The notes under the pieces are model-generated. The model searched no databases and had not been told where the DNA came from. It worked only from the letters and a program-made list of their open reading frames with translations. The translations under genes and the position numbers were made by a program. From Closterium sp. NIES-65 (taxonomy: Eukaryota > Streptophyta > Zygnematophyceae > Desmidiales > Closteriaceae), in contig CANXME010001985.1 of assembly GCA_948144175.1 (NCBI GenBank), positions 434,001-498,000 on the forward strand: a DNA stretch of 64,000 nucleotides. Reading direction: 5' to 3'. Below, piece by piece: positions 41,991 through 54,049 of the stretch (position 1 is its first letter; each line of letters opens with the position of its first letter).

Positions 41991-44888
41991 TTGGGCTCAG
42001 GGACGGCTGCCCAGTAGCAGTGAGCTATCTCATCCTCATCACACTGCTCAGCCACACTCCCAGCCCGTACCACCTTTGGCTTGCCAAAGCTCGGATAGGT
42101 CAGCCGGTTAGGAGGGCGCACTTCCCTCCGGGGACGGTCAGCCGGACGCGCGGCACCTTGTGGAGCACCTTGCTGCTGCTGCTGTGGCTGCTGCTGCTGC
42201 TGCGGCTGCTGCTGCTGCTGCTCCTCCACCTCAGGTTCTCCCCCATCCTCAGTCACCCCAGAAATCTCCTCCTCTGAGACTGTGACCTGCACTTGCCTCG
42301 AAGGCCGCTGCACCTCATCAGCCTCAATGATCAGCGGTGTAGTGGGAAGCTTCTGCTGCTGCTGCTTCCACTCCTTGTAGTACAAGGACTCAAGGAACTT
42401 CACATCCCTCGACACAGTCAGCTGCTGGCTGGTCAAGTCCCATATCAGCCAGCCCTTGTGATCCTTAGCAAGCCCCAAGTGCACACCCCATCTCCCAGAA
42501 GCTTCCAGTTTTCCCCTCTTCTCCTTAGGCACATGAAACACCACCATACAGCCATAAGTTCTCAGCATGTTGACTGCATGCACACTCCCATACCACTTGG
42601 TGTAGGGGACCCATTGCTTGTCCCCCACAGTCGCCAGCACCCGGTTCTTCACAACAACGACCTGCCGCAGTGCTGTCACCCAAAACGGATCCGGCAGCCC
42701 TGCACGCCCAAGGAGAGTGCGAGCACCTTCCTGCAGGGTCCGGTTGAACCGCTCAGCTAGGCCATTCTGCTGAGGGTTGTAAGGCACTGTGAGCTGATGC
42801 TGGATCCCCTTCCGCTTCTGCTCCTTCTCAAAATCAGCGCCGATGAACTCTCCTCCGTTGTCAGTGCGGATCACCTTCACCTTGTGTCCGCTCTCCCTTT
42901 GTGCTCTCGGCATCCACTCCTTAAGAACAGCCGCTGCCACCTCCCCCTTAGTCTTGAGAGGGTACACCCACACCGCACGCGTGTGGTCGTCCACAATTGT
43001 CAAGAAGTAGCGGCTGCCCGAGAGATAAAGGGCCCTCGTGGGGCCCACCACATCCATGTGCACTAGTGCAAGTGGTGCCTTTGCTGGTCCTGTGCTGCTG
43101 CTAAAGGGAAACTTCGTGAATTTGGTCTCAAGGCAGGTAGGGCAGCTCCCAATCTCCTTTGCTCCCCCCTTCACCTCCAGCCCCTTCAAGCACCCATCCT
43201 TTACTAACTTCAGCAGCATAGGAATGTTCACATGGCACAGCCTCTCATGCCACGTCTCCCAATCAGCCTCACCACTCCCAGATGAAGCCTTTGCCCATGC
43301 AGCTGTCGCATCCACACCAGCAAGCACCTCACCATGTGGCTGTTGTGGCTGCTGCACCTTCTTGACTGCATCCAGGGCCCCATCAGTTGGTGCAGTCTCC
43401 TCTCCTCCCGCAGTTGCTTTAGCCGCTGCCGCTGCCTTTGCTGTTGCTGGTGGTTTCCCCTTCCAAGGGATGATGGGCAGCTGCCACAAGTCCTTGATGC
43501 AGCTGCTCTTCTCCTCCAAATTCCACAGCAGCAACTTCCCAAGCTTTGCACGGCAGCTGGTTGGGCCGAACGTAACTTTGGCCTTGCTTTTCTGCAGCCG
43601 GCGCACAGAGAGGAGGTTAGCGGATAAACCTTCAACCAACAGCACATTTCCCAGCCCCACAAGCCCCCCATTAGCTCCCATAACCTTGGCATTCCTAACA
43701 CCAATCACAGGGAGCAAGGCACCTGAAGCGGCAGCCACAAACTTTATCTTCCCAGGGGGCTTCACCTCATCAAGCAAATCTGCCCGTGGAGTCATGTGAC
43801 TCGTGCAACCTGAATCGATCACCCAGTGAGTGAGGGGGTGCATCACAACCTTCCCAACTGAACCCACATCACCCCCACTCCCTTGCACGTCCTCAACCAT
43901 GAGGAACATACCAGGGTCGGCTTTACCTTTTGCACCATCACCTTGTGCACCTGAACCTTGCACAGCACCACCTCGTGCACGTTCACCACTTGGCGGCTTC
44001 ATGCCTGGAGGCGCCCATCCTTCAGGCCGGCTGAAACACTTGAACCATGGGTGTCCAGCCTTCTTGCAGTACCAGCACGCACCCTCCATTCGGGTAGTCC
44101 CCCTGCCACCAGAGCTCCCATGCCCCTCATTGTAGTCACCTCGGCCTCTCCCTCTGCCAAAGCCTCTCCCACGGCCTCGGCCTCTCCCTCCCCCTCTCCC
44201 TCTGCTGCCTCCTGCAGCTCCATACCCCTCAGCAGTTTTGTTGGCAGCACCACCTCCAGTGTGGCGCCTGCGGAAGTCCTCCTGCGGGATCTGCTGCCGT
44301 AGCCACTCAGGCGTCCATTTGTCCTGCTGAACGTTGAGGGTGGGGATGAGGTTGTCCCACGAGTTGTCGAGCACCGAGATGATCTTGGTGCACTGTTGCA
44401 TCTGCGACACTTCGCTGCCCGCCGCTGCCATCCTCGCATAGGTGTCCTTGATCTTGTCAAGGACCGGCTTCACATCATCTCCCGGCCGCATGGAGAGGGC
44501 AGCCAACTCCTTCTCCAATACGATCACCATCGGCAGCGTGTTGGGTTGAACCACGTCGCGTAGCAGCTTCCACGCCTTCGGTCCCGAGTCATCGAGCTCC
44601 ACCAAACCCTTGATATGCTGGAACATGTCGTTGTTGACCGACTGTAGAAATCAAGTCGTACAGCACCGCGCTCCGCTCAATCCACCGATCGCGGGCATCT
44701 CCTTCCTCCGGCATCTTCTCTTCTCCCATAGCCAATTTTAGCAGCTTGTAGCGCTTGAAGGCGCTCCTCATCCGCCCACTCCATTCCTCATAGTTGGAGC
44801 CATCCAATGCCTCAATCTTGGATGGTGGCGGCTCACTCTTCTTCTTAGCTGCTTTTCCACTCCCTTGACTCATCTCCTCTTCTCCCAA
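41990..44888 (-). CDS. gag, protease and integrase region of Copia G
   Basis: Rounded block. Gag (44888 to ~44050) has the UBN2-like core YEEWSGRMRSAFKRYKL and the CCHC knuckle near 44075. Protease follows near 43810. Integrase spans roughly 42550-43250 with the HHCC motif (WHERLCHVNI, CPTCLETKF) and catalytic VDDHTRAVWVY and RTDNGGEF. A Gln-rich stretch (~42160-42230) separates integrase from RT. Confidence 0.88.
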
Positions 44889-45109
44889 TCAGAGGTTTCA
44901 GCTCCCCCTTTTTCTGGTCAAAATGTAGATCCACACAATCTTCACAACTGTCGGCGCCAACGAAATTTCGGCAGAGTTTCCCCTTGGCGGAAGTCACATT
45001 CAACCTCCAGAACTCCACTTAGGCACGCCCACATGCCATGGTGGGTCTAAGAGGGTCTTCACACTTCAGTAGACTCTCCACAAAGTCCTTAATCAGCTCT
45101 GATACCACT

Positions 45110-45987
45110 TGTTAGAGACTAAGGATCGAGTCTGTGAAGATTAGGAGCCTAAATTTATCAAAATCGTTGGCTTGAAATTCTGGACAGAAACCGCGACTTC
45201 ACAAGAAACGTTGTCGACGAAAAGTGCACCGTTAGAATCGTCTCAAACTCGAGTATGTTATAGCCCTTGTTCGTGGCTATCATTCCCAATTTGATTCGTA
45301 TCGAAAGGTGGAGTAAATCTTGAGTTATGCTTCTCGGCGCACCAGGGGGTATGCTGCCACACAGAAATTAAATTCACTCACAATAGTTTCACAAGTTCAC
45401 AAGAGTTGCACACAAGAGAGTTAGAGTGGCACTAAACCAGGTAGGAGGAAAGAGGAGGACGAGAGGGAAGGTCCCAAGGAGTCCCCAACCAAAAAAAACT
45501 CCATGCCACACAATTCCCTTCCCCATAGGCAACCCAACTTTGACCTTTGTCACTATCCCAACCTCCACAATCCACCTCAACCCAACTTGGCCACACTTGC
45601 CAACATGGTTTGGTTTCTCCCAACCAATTGGCAGCAACTACAGTAGTAGTGACGAATTTCCCAACCCCCAAAAGTCTGTACCCCATATTGAGTCAACCCC
45701 ACAACTCTCCAAGGTCACCACAACCAAATATCAAAAGCATACGAACTCCAACGTTCGTAACTTTCTTGTTCGTGCTCCGATTGAAGTGATTCTTGGTTCG
45801 TCGGAAAGCTCTTGAGCAGTGGAGTCGCTTCAGATATCTGCTCAAGCCAAATAACATTCACACACACTCAGAAAATCCAAACCGCACAAAACACAAATTC
45901 TCACACACACTCACAACACGCATGCAACGCACGAACATATGATGGGAGGCAGACAGACGTGAATGCGAATGGTAGCATCACTCAACA
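45110..45987 (-). repeat. 5' LTR of Copia G
   Basis: 878 bp; on the minus strand followed by AG and the primer site TGGTATCAGAGC. Confidence 0.95.
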
Positions 45988-46463
45988 CGGATGCCAGCAA
46001 GGAGGGGCGTCGCCTTCGCTTCCTCCTTGCGGAATTCAAGCTGCTCGACGCCGAGAAGCCGACCATCCTCCGCGTCGACAACAAGTCGGCAATCACGGTC
46101 GCTGAGGGCTTGGGGCTGACGGGCAACCTCAAGCAGATGGAGCGACGCTACGCCTGGCTACAGCACATGGTGAGGCGCGCAAAATTCGTGCTGAAGTATA
46201 TCCCGACCACCGAGCAGCCGGCGGACTTCCTGACGAAGGCGCTGCATTTTCCGGCTTTCAACCGGTGCTCTGTCACCATCGGTCAAGTTCGTCTCGCCAA
46301 CGACGGCGACGGCGACGATGAGGTGTAGCAGCAGGTGTCGTGCCCTTCTGCACGGCTGATGCGGTGACGGCGTGCTGTATGTGGGGTGCATGCCGAGGAC
46401 GAGTTTTCTCCGTGGAGTACTGCCGTGTGGGCTGGAGGCCCAAGCGTGAGCGCGGCAGGGGAG

Positions 46464-47644
46464 GGTAAACGGGAACGGATTGTTGGCCCCGCCCTCGCTT
46501 GGGAAACGCCGACGGCTTGGTCGGATGTACGGGAGTAGCAGCCGACCGTTCACAGTGGGAGAGCTGCTCGACGGGCTTCATCGAGATGCAGGGGACCGCT
46601 GTTGTGTTGCTGTCGACCAGGGAGCTCGACAGCTGCAACTGACTGGTCTGGGCGACGGGTGGGACGTCGACCAGGACCTACAGCTTGACCGGGAGATCTC
46701 CGGAGCATCCCGTCAACCTGGAGCTCAACCGGGAGGTCTCCACAGCATCCCATCAACCTGCAGCTCGACCGGGAGGTCTCCGCAGCATCCCGTCGACCTG
46801 CCGTTCGATCGGGAGGTCTCTGGAGCATCTCGTCGACCTGCAGTTTGACCGGGAGGTCGACGGAGCAGTTCGTCGACCTGACAAGTGAGCAGCGGTCGAC
46901 GAGGAGAGCTCGGCGACAACCGCTGATGGTTCTGGTCGACAGAATGGGTCCGTCAACCAGGGGGTAGCTTGACGGGAGTTGTGGTCGACCAGAGGCACCT
47001 GGTGGTCGACCACAGGGACCTGGTGGTCGACCGGAAGCGCCTGGGGGTCGACCAGAGCGCCTGGGGGTCGACTGGGTCGACCGGGTAACCTGCTCGACGA
47101 ACGTCGATCGCGGGGGCGGAGGCACGCGAACGTCGTCGAGGATGCGATGGCGCAGGCGACTGCGGGCTGGTATCCCGGAGTCGATGTGGCTCGTCAAGCG
47201 CAGACAACAGCCGACGGATGCCCAACGAGGCAAGTCGGGCCAATCGTCTGCGCGCATCTGTGAGCGTGCGCACTGCTATGTTCTACGGGGCAACGCTGGA
47301 CAGCCGCTCTGCTGCAGCGTTGGCACGCCGTCGACCTGCTCTGTTGGCAGGTCGCCCTCCTGCAGTGCTGGCGCGGCTCCTCTACGCAATGCTGGCAGGC
47401 GGTCGGCCGAGCTGCGCTGGCGGTCGACCAGGCTAGCAGCAGGGTTGCTAGGTGCATGATGTAGTCATTGTTGTCATTGCTTGTTAAATCATTCTGTAAT
47501 TCCAACTTTGCTAGTGGAAACTCTTGCCGATTTCTCCCGTGAATGTGCAAGCACTAAGGAACCAAGCAAAGCTACGATCACTCCTAGTAGTTCGTGCCAA
47601 CCCCCGTAGTCTAGCTCACTACCGTTGTAGAGTGACTCTCCGCA
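46464..47644 (+). repeat. Right LTR of Copia D
   Basis: About 1,181 bp; starts with an ACGGGAACGG segment preceded by purine-rich GGCAGGGGAGG, carries the 40-bp GTCGAC-containing units at 46690-46880, and ends CTCTCCGCA. The boundary is set by comparison with the solo LTR at 36004-37109. Confidence 0.8.
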
Positions 47645-48027
47645 AGGTGGTCGGCGTCCGTCCTGACACCGGCCCGTGCTCGGACTTCCACACCTCCAGC
47701 GACATATCTTCGTAGAACACCACGTCCGACGTGGTGACCACCCGGTTGGCGTTGATGTCGAGGAGCTCCCAGCCCTTGCTCTCCCCCGACACACCAAGGT
47801 GAAGGCCCCACCGGGCCTTCGGCTTTAGCTTCCCACCACGCTGTTGCTCGGGGACAAGGAACTGCGCCATGCAGCCCCACACCCTCGCCATTGACAAGTC
47901 ACGCTTCTGGCTGACCAGTAGCTGGTACAGCGTCGTCCTCGGCGGCAGTGTCGACCGCTCAAGGCAGGTGTGGACCCAGACGGCCTGCCGCAGAGCGAGG
48001 TGCCACCAGTGGTGCTGCACGCCCATG
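47645..48027 (-). mobile_element. Family 2 Copia D' fragment (integrase part), first copy
   Basis: Minus-strand integrase C-terminal sequence (HHWWHLALRQAVWVH, ARVWGCMAQFLVPEQQRGG, WGLHLGVSGESKGWELLD). It abuts the right LTR of Copia D, whose 5-bp target flank would be AGGTG, and is followed at 48028 by the LTR of Copia E. The same sequence recurs at 54050-54433. Fossil fragment. Confidence 0.8.
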
Positions 48028-48160
48028 TGTCAGAACATTATAGCTTACACATTTGTGTAGGCTGTAGTGGGGTAGCCCATAAGGGGTACAACCCAATTAG
48101 GGTTAGTACTTGTACCCAACTCTTGCATAGTTCAATGATTCTCTCGTTCTAAGTTTCACA
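48028..48160 (+). repeat. 5' LTR of Copia E
   Basis: 133 bp, TGTCAGAACATT...AGTTTCACA, with core GTAGTGGGGTAGCCCATAAG then GTACAACCC; it is inserted in the D' integrase fragment, with CCATG as the likely target flank. Confidence 0.85.
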
Positions 48161-48339
48161 TCGTATAGAGCTGGCTCCCTCGTGGGAACCGTTCCTAGGG
48201 CCCACCGATCCTTTTTTTTCCCTGCCCGGAGCGCGCTTGGCCCCTGCCCGAGTCGCGCCCCGTGTCGTTCCCCTCTAGCAGCCTCTAGCGGCCCCTATTA
48301 CGCCCCCTCACGGCCCCGTCGCGCCGCCCTTGCGGCCCC

Positions 48340-49010
48340 GTTGCGTCGCCCTTGCGGCCCCGTCGAGCCGCCCTTTAAGCGGCCCCGTCGCTGCTCCTTA
48401 CTGCGGTCATGTCGCCGCCCTTTAAGCGGCCCCGTCGCCGCCCCTTAATGCGGCCCCGTCGCCGCCCTTAGGCGGCCCTATCGCCGCCCTTTCAGCGGCC
48501 CCATCGCCGCCCCTAACTGCGGCCCCGTCGCCACCCTTCAGCGGCCCCGTCGCCGCCCTTCCGCGGCCCCGTCACCGCCTTTCAGCGGCCCCGTCGCCGC
48601 CCTTTCAGCGGCCCCGTCGCCGCCCTTCCGCGGCCCTGTCGCCGCCCACCCCTTCCGCGGCCCCTTCGCCGCCCTTTCAGCGGCCCTGTGGCCGCCCTTC
48701 TGCGGCCCAGTCGCCGCCCTTTCAGCGGCCCTGTCGCCGCCCTTTTGCGGCCCCGTCGCCGCCCTTTCAGCGGCCCCGTCGCCGCCCTTCAGCGGCCCCG
48801 TCGCCACCTTTCAGCGGCCCCGTCGCCACCCTTCCCAGCCCTGTTGCCACCCTTCCCGGCCTCGTCGCCGCCCCTACCTGCGGCCCTGTCGCCGCCCTTC
48901 AGCGTCACCGCCGAGCCGCCCTTCCGCGGCCCCGTCGCCACCCTTTCAGCGGCCCCGACGCCGCCCTTTCGCGGCCCAATCGCCGCCCTTCAGCGGCCCC
49001 GCCGAGCCGC
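48340..49010. repeat. GC-rich minisatellite leader of Copia E
   Basis: Some 25-30 imperfect units of about 22 bp, CGGCCCCGTCGCCGCCCTT with CAG or TCAG joints, in the same leader position as in copies A and C. Followed by a GAGCCGCC-type repeat (49000-49150). Confidence 0.85.
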
Positions 49011-52000
49011 CCTTGCTGCCGAGCTGCCGAGCCACCGAGCCGCTAAGCCGCCGAGCCGCCTGTGCTGCCGAGCCGCCGAGCCGCCTTTGCCGCTGAGCCG
49101 CCTTTGGCGCCGAGCAGCCGAGCCGCGTTTAGCCGACGAGCCGCCAAGCCGCACTACAGCCGAGGCGCTGCCGCCTGTCGGCCTGCCTGGGTCCGCCTCA
49201 CTTACCTGGTAAGAGCAGCGCCTCTGTCACTGCATTGCCCTGCCCCACTGTACTCACTACCTGTCTACTGCTGTCATGGCCACCCCTAGTGTTCTCACCT
49301 TTGACGCTGAGGGTCGGGCAGTTGACTTTGAGGTTTGGGTAGATGATCTGCAGCTTTTCCTACAGTGCGATAGGATATACGATCTCTCCTTGCTTGACCT
49401 CACTTCTGGTGTCTCTCCTGCCCCTGCTGCTGATGCTGACGCCACTGTTCGCTCAAAGTGGGCCACGCGCGATGCTGCTGCTCGCCTTGCTGTGCGCCGC
49501 CACTTACCGACCACTGAGCGTGCACACTTTAGCCAGTATAAGAGTGCTCATACCTTGTACGACGCTGTAGTTGCACGCTTCTCTTCCCCTGCTACTGGTG
49601 CACTGAGCCGCCTCATGCTACCGTACCTCTTCCCTGACCTTGCTGCCTTTCCCACAGTCACTGACCTCATTACGCACCTCCGCACTAGTGACACTCGCTA
49701 CCGCGCTGCGCTTCCTGCTGAGCTCCGCGCCAAGAACCCCCCCCCCCCATATACATCACCCTCTACTACATAGTCACCCGGCTCCCTGACTCTCTCCGCG
49801 TAGTCAGGGACCACTTCCTCTCAGTTTGCCCCACCACTCTCACCGTTGACCTCCTCGAGAAGGCCCTCCTAGCGGTAGAGAAGAGCATAGTCGCTGTAGG
49901 AGCCTCTTGTGGTGACCCTCGCACCCCCGTCTTTGAGGGGTGTTCTCCCTCCCCCCTCTTGACCTCTATTGCCTCTGTTGATGCGGCCGACCTCGTTGGT
50001 TTCGAGTCGGTCGGCGCTGCGTCTGCCCCGAGCGGGAAACGCCGCACCGGCAAGGGCAAGGGGGGCAAGGGCGCTGAAGGGGCTGGCGGGGGCGGTGGAG
50101 GTGGTGGTGGAGGCAGTGGAGGGAATGGGGTCGGTGGTGGGAGTGGTGCCGGGGGTGGCGGCGGCGGCGCCAGCAGTGGAGGCGGAGGAGGCGGCGGTGG
50201 AGGTGGAGGGAGTGGAGGCGGCGGAGGTGGCGGAGGAGGCGGAGGTGGAGGAGGCAGCGGAGGCGGCGGCGGCGGCAGTGGTGGAGCCGGTCGCGACTCT
50301 GCGCAGAGGAGTGGCTTAGGTGGTGGTCCGCGCCAGCAGCAGCGGAGTGGCGTGACCCTGTCCCCTCAGCAGCTTCGTGAGTGGTACACTGCGCGTCAGC
50401 GCGGTGGAGGTTTTGGTCCCTGCACTTACGTCCTCCATAACGGCGACCGAGCAGGTGAGCAGTGCGGTGGCCCGCACTCCACCCAACACTGCTTCGGTCG
50501 CCTGACGGATGCGTGGCGTCGCCAGTTCCCTGAGGCGTCAGAGATCCCTCGCTGGGGAGATCTGTTTAGGGCGGGGGTTGCCATCTTTGATCTTGACTAT
50601 GATGCTATCCTTGCTGCCATGAATTCTATGTCTACTAGTGTTGAGGGTGACTGTTACCTGTGTGTACCGCCTGACCCGGGCATTGAGGCCGCTGCGCTAG
50701 GTGCTGGTGAGGCTGCTGCTCTAGGTGCTAGTGCGTCTTCTACCCTAGGTGCTAGTGCGTCTGCTGCCCCAGGTGCTGGTGAGTCTGCTCTCTCAGGTAC
50801 TTCGTTGGCTCAGGCCTCACACACCTTCACCCTTGACTCCGGTGCGTCCCGCTCCTTCTTTCGAGACCGCACCACTCTTACGCCGCTCAGTCGACCGGTT
50901 GCAGTCTCCTTGGCGGACCCCTCTAGGGGTCATGTCCTTGCTAGCTTCTCCACTATCCTACCGTGCCCGGCAGCCCCCTCTGGCACCCTGTCAGGTCTCT
51001 ACCTCCCCTCGTTCTCTACGAACTTGGTGAGTGGAGCGGACCTATAGGATAGGGGGGTTGACTAGTTCACTCCTGCGAGTCAACGAGTGACCCACTACAC
51101 GTGTGCTCGGACAGGACGACACTTGGCCACGTTCACCCGTCGGCCAGGGTCGAGCCTGTACACCCTTACTACTGAGTCTCCTCCGGCTGCTGAGTCTGGC
51201 CGGGTAGCTGCGTCGAGTCAGGTGTTTGCTGCAGCGTCCAGGTCTGGTCCTGAATCTGCTCCCTGCTCATGTCGTCTACTGTCCCACGAGACTCTCCTTT
51301 GGCACCACCGCCTTGGTCAACCCTCCCTACCTCGTCTCTGAGGCATGGCCTCCCGTGTTCTTGTCTCTGGTCTCCCTCGGTCTCTCCCTCCCCTACCTCC
51401 GGGGCCAGGCCCTACTTGCGTCCCCTGCGTCGAGGGGCGACAGCGCGCCGCCCCTCACTCCTCCGAGTTTCCTCCGACAGAGGCTCCGCTACAGACCCTT
51501 CACATGGACATGTGGGGCCCCGCCCGCGTCCGTGGACAGGGGCACGAGCGTTACTTCTTGTTGGTGGTTGACGACTACTCACGCTACACCACAGTCTTCC
51601 CCTTGCGCAGCAAGGGTGAGGTCACTGAGGTGTTGATCGACTGGATCCGCGCAGCTCGTCTCCAGCTCAGAGAGAGTTTCGGCTCAGACTTTCCTGTTCT
51701 ACGTCTGCACTCGGACAGAGGCGGGGAGTTTTCCTCTGCCCGTCTGGGAGCCTTCTATCGTGCACTAGGCATCCGCCAGACCTTCACGCTTCCAGCCTCT
51801 CCACAGAAAAATGGGGTTTTCTGAGCGTCGCATTGGCATGGTCATGGACGTCGCTCGTACTTCCATGATGAATGCGGCTGCCCCCCATTTTCTGTGGTCG
51901 TTTGCGGTTCAGTACGTCGCGCATCAGCTCAACCTTCAGCCTCGGGTCTCCTTGCAAGAGACCTCCCTCGCCTTGCGGTGGACGGGGAAGGTTAGCGATG

Positions 52001-52606
52001 CGTCTGCGTTTCGTGTCTGGGGATCTCAGGCGTTTGTCCGCGACTTGTCTGCGGGCAAGCTGTCCCCCCGTGCTGTTCCCTGCGTCTTCCTTGGCTTCCC
52101 CCCTGACGCGCCTGGGTGGCAGTTTTACCACCCCACCTCGTGCCATGTTCTGTCCTCCTAGGACGTCACCTTTGACGAGTCGGTGCCTTACTACCATCTC
52201 TTTCCCTACCGCACTGCGCCCCTCCCCCCGCCGCCGCTCTTCCTTGTGCCAGGTCCTCCCCCGGTAGACCCTCTCCCCCCTCAGGGTCCTGCCCCGTCAA
52301 GTGTGTCCCACGTAGACGCAGTCGAGCCTGTCGAGGTAGCTGTTGACTCTGGTGCTGCTAGAGGTGCTGAGACTGGGGGTGCTGAGTCTGGGGGTGCTGA
52401 GCCTGGGGGTGCTAGGTCTGGGGGTGCTGAGCTTGGGGGTGCTGAGCCTGGGGGTGCGGAGCCTGGGGGTGCGGAGCCTGGGGGCGCTGGGTCTGCTCGT
52501 GTGGCCGCCGGGGGTGCTTCGTTGAGGCAGGAGCCGCTCTCTCCACAGGAGCTGCGCGAGTGGTTTGCCCGCCGTTGGAGAAGTGCTGCTGAGACTGGGG
52601 GTGCTG

Positions 52607-54049
52607 CTGCATTTTCCAGCTTTCAACCGGTGCTCTGTCGCCATCGGTCAAGTTCGTCTGGCCAACGTCGGCGACGGCGACGACGAGGTGTAGCAGCAGG
52701 TGTCGTGCCCTTCTGCACGGCTGGTGCGGTGACGGCGTGCTGTATGTGGGGTGCATGCCGAGGACGAGTTTTCTCCGTGGAGTACTGCCGTGTGGGCTGG
52801 AGGCCCAAGCGTGAGCGCGGCAGGGGAGGGTAAACGGGAACGGATTGTTGGCCCCGCCCTCGCTTGGGCAACGCCGATGGCTTGGTCGGATGTACGGGAG
52901 TAGCAGCCGACCGTTCACAGTGGGAGAGCTGCTCGACAGGCTTCATCGAGATGCAGGGGACCACTGTGGTGTTGCTGTCGACCAGGGAGCTCGACAGCTG
53001 CAACTGACTGGTCTGGGCGATGGGTGGGACGTCGACCAGGACCTACTGCTTGACCGGGAGGTCTCCGGAGCATCCCGTCGACCTGCAGCTCAACCGGGAG
53101 GTCTCCACAGCATCCCATCGACCTGCACCTCGACCGGGAGGTCTCCGGAGCATCTTGTCGATCTGCCGTTCGACCGGGAGGTCTCCGGGGCATCTTGTCG
53201 ATCTGCCGTTCGACCGGGAGGTCTTCGGAGCATCCTGTCGACCTGCAGTTTGACCGGGAGGTCGACGGAGCAGTTCGTCGACCTGACAAGTGAGCAGCGG
53301 TCGACGAGGGGAGCTCGGCGACAACCGCTGATGGTTCTGGTCGAAAGAAGGGGTCCGTGGACCAAGGGGTAGCTTGACGGGAGTTCTGGTCGACCAGAGG
53401 CACCTGGTGGTCGACCACAGGGACCTGGTGGTCAACCGAAAGCGCCTGGGGGTCGACCAGAGCGCCTGGGGGTCGACCGGGTCGTCCGGGTAACCTGCTC
53501 GACGAACGTCGAACGCGGGGGCGGAGGCACGCGAACGTCGTCGAGGATGCGATGGCGCAGGCGACTGCGGGCTGGTATCCCGGAGTCGATGTGGCTCGTC
53601 AAGCGCAGACAACAGCCGACAGATGCCCAACGAGGCAAGTCGGGCCAATCGTCTGCGCGCATCTGTGAGCGTGCGTACTGCTATGTTCTACAGGGCAACG
53701 CTGGACAGCCGCTCTGCTGCAGCGTTGGCACGCCGTCGACCTGATCTGTTGGCAGGTCGCCCTCCTGCAGTGCTGGCGCGGCTCCTCTACGCAACGCTGG
53801 CAGGCGGTCGGCCGAGCTGCGCTGGCGGTCGACCAGGCTAGCAACAGGGTTGCTAGGTGCATGATGTAGTCATTGTTGTCATTGCTTGTTAAATCATTCT
53901 GTAATTCCAACTTTGCTAGTGGAAACTCTTGCCGATTTCTCCCGTGAATGTGCAAGCACTAAGGAACCAAGCAAAGCTACGATCACTCCTAGTAGTTCGT
54001 GCCAACCCCCGTAGTCTAGCTCACTACCGTTGTAGAGTGACTCTCCGCA
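52607..54049 (+). mobile_element. Second copy of the Copia D tail and LTR
   Basis: Matches 46257-47644 at roughly 96-97%: the last codons of RNase H (FQPVLCRHRSS frame of the CATTTTCCAGCTTTC segment), the 3' untranslated stretch, and a full family 2 LTR (52829-54049) with 40-bp units at 53060-53290. It is followed by the same D' integrase sequence as at 47645. No RNase H core or further pol lies to its left; Copia E does. Confidence 0.85.

Larger units (their letters stand above)
39481..45987 (-). mobile_element. Copia family 3 element (copy G) inserted in Copia D
   Basis: A 6,507-bp element with two 878-bp LTRs (39481-40358, 45110-45987) and perfect target duplication CGGAT (39476-39480, 45988-45992) in the RNase H region of Copia D. 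On the minus strand: exact iMet primer site TGGTATCAGAGC two bases inside the 5' LTR, gag starting MGEEEMSQGSGK near 44888, knuckle CWYCKKAGHPWFKC, protease WVIDSGCTSHMT, integrase with DNGGEFIG and NPQQNGLAERFN, RT and RNase H, then a purine tract (AGAGGGGGAG). It is nearly whole, with about two breaks. LTRs differ by roughly 2%, so it is fairly young. Confidence 0.95.
32169..47644 (+). mobile_element. Copia family 2 element (copy D) with three nested insertions
   Basis: Plus-strand Ty1/copia element with GTCGAC-rich LTRs of about 1.1 kb. The left LTR (32169-33195) is partial and the right LTR is 46464-47644. Parts: gag (~33300-34367 and onward), CCHC knuckle CWICGDPNHLSFEC (~34855), protease-like NGCSHHLMGTK (~35190), integrase (~35590-36003 and 37115-37600), RT with YVDDLLAAS (~38290-39000), RNase H (~39150-39480 and 45988-46330). 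Inserted elements: mini-LTR element 34368-34744, solo LTR 36004-37109, Copia G 39481-45987. Removing these leaves about 7.5 kb. It is badly broken, with about six to eight breaks. It abuts an opposite-strand family 2 element at 47645. Confidence 0.88.
48028..52606 (+). mobile_element. Copia family 1 element (copy E), 5' part only
   Basis: Plus-strand relative of copies A and C. 5' LTR 48028-48160, primer-like TCGTATAGAGCTGG, GC-rich repeat leader (48340-49010), gag from MATPSVLTFDAEG at 49276, polyglycine tract (~50090-50290), Cys/His cluster, protease LDSGASRSFF (~50840), integrase (~51290-52150) and the Glu-Pro-Gly linker (~52340-52490). At about 52606 the sequence changes to the tail of a family 2 element. 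RT, RNase H and a 3' LTR are not present here. It is broken, with about five breaks. Confidence 0.88.

Noticed and set aside
39797-45815. A 129-residue open frame is present in both LTRs of Copia G on the opposite strand (39797-40186 and 45426-45815).
   Set aside because: Both copies are the same LTR sequence, so conservation reflects recent duplication only. No domain or start context supports a gene.
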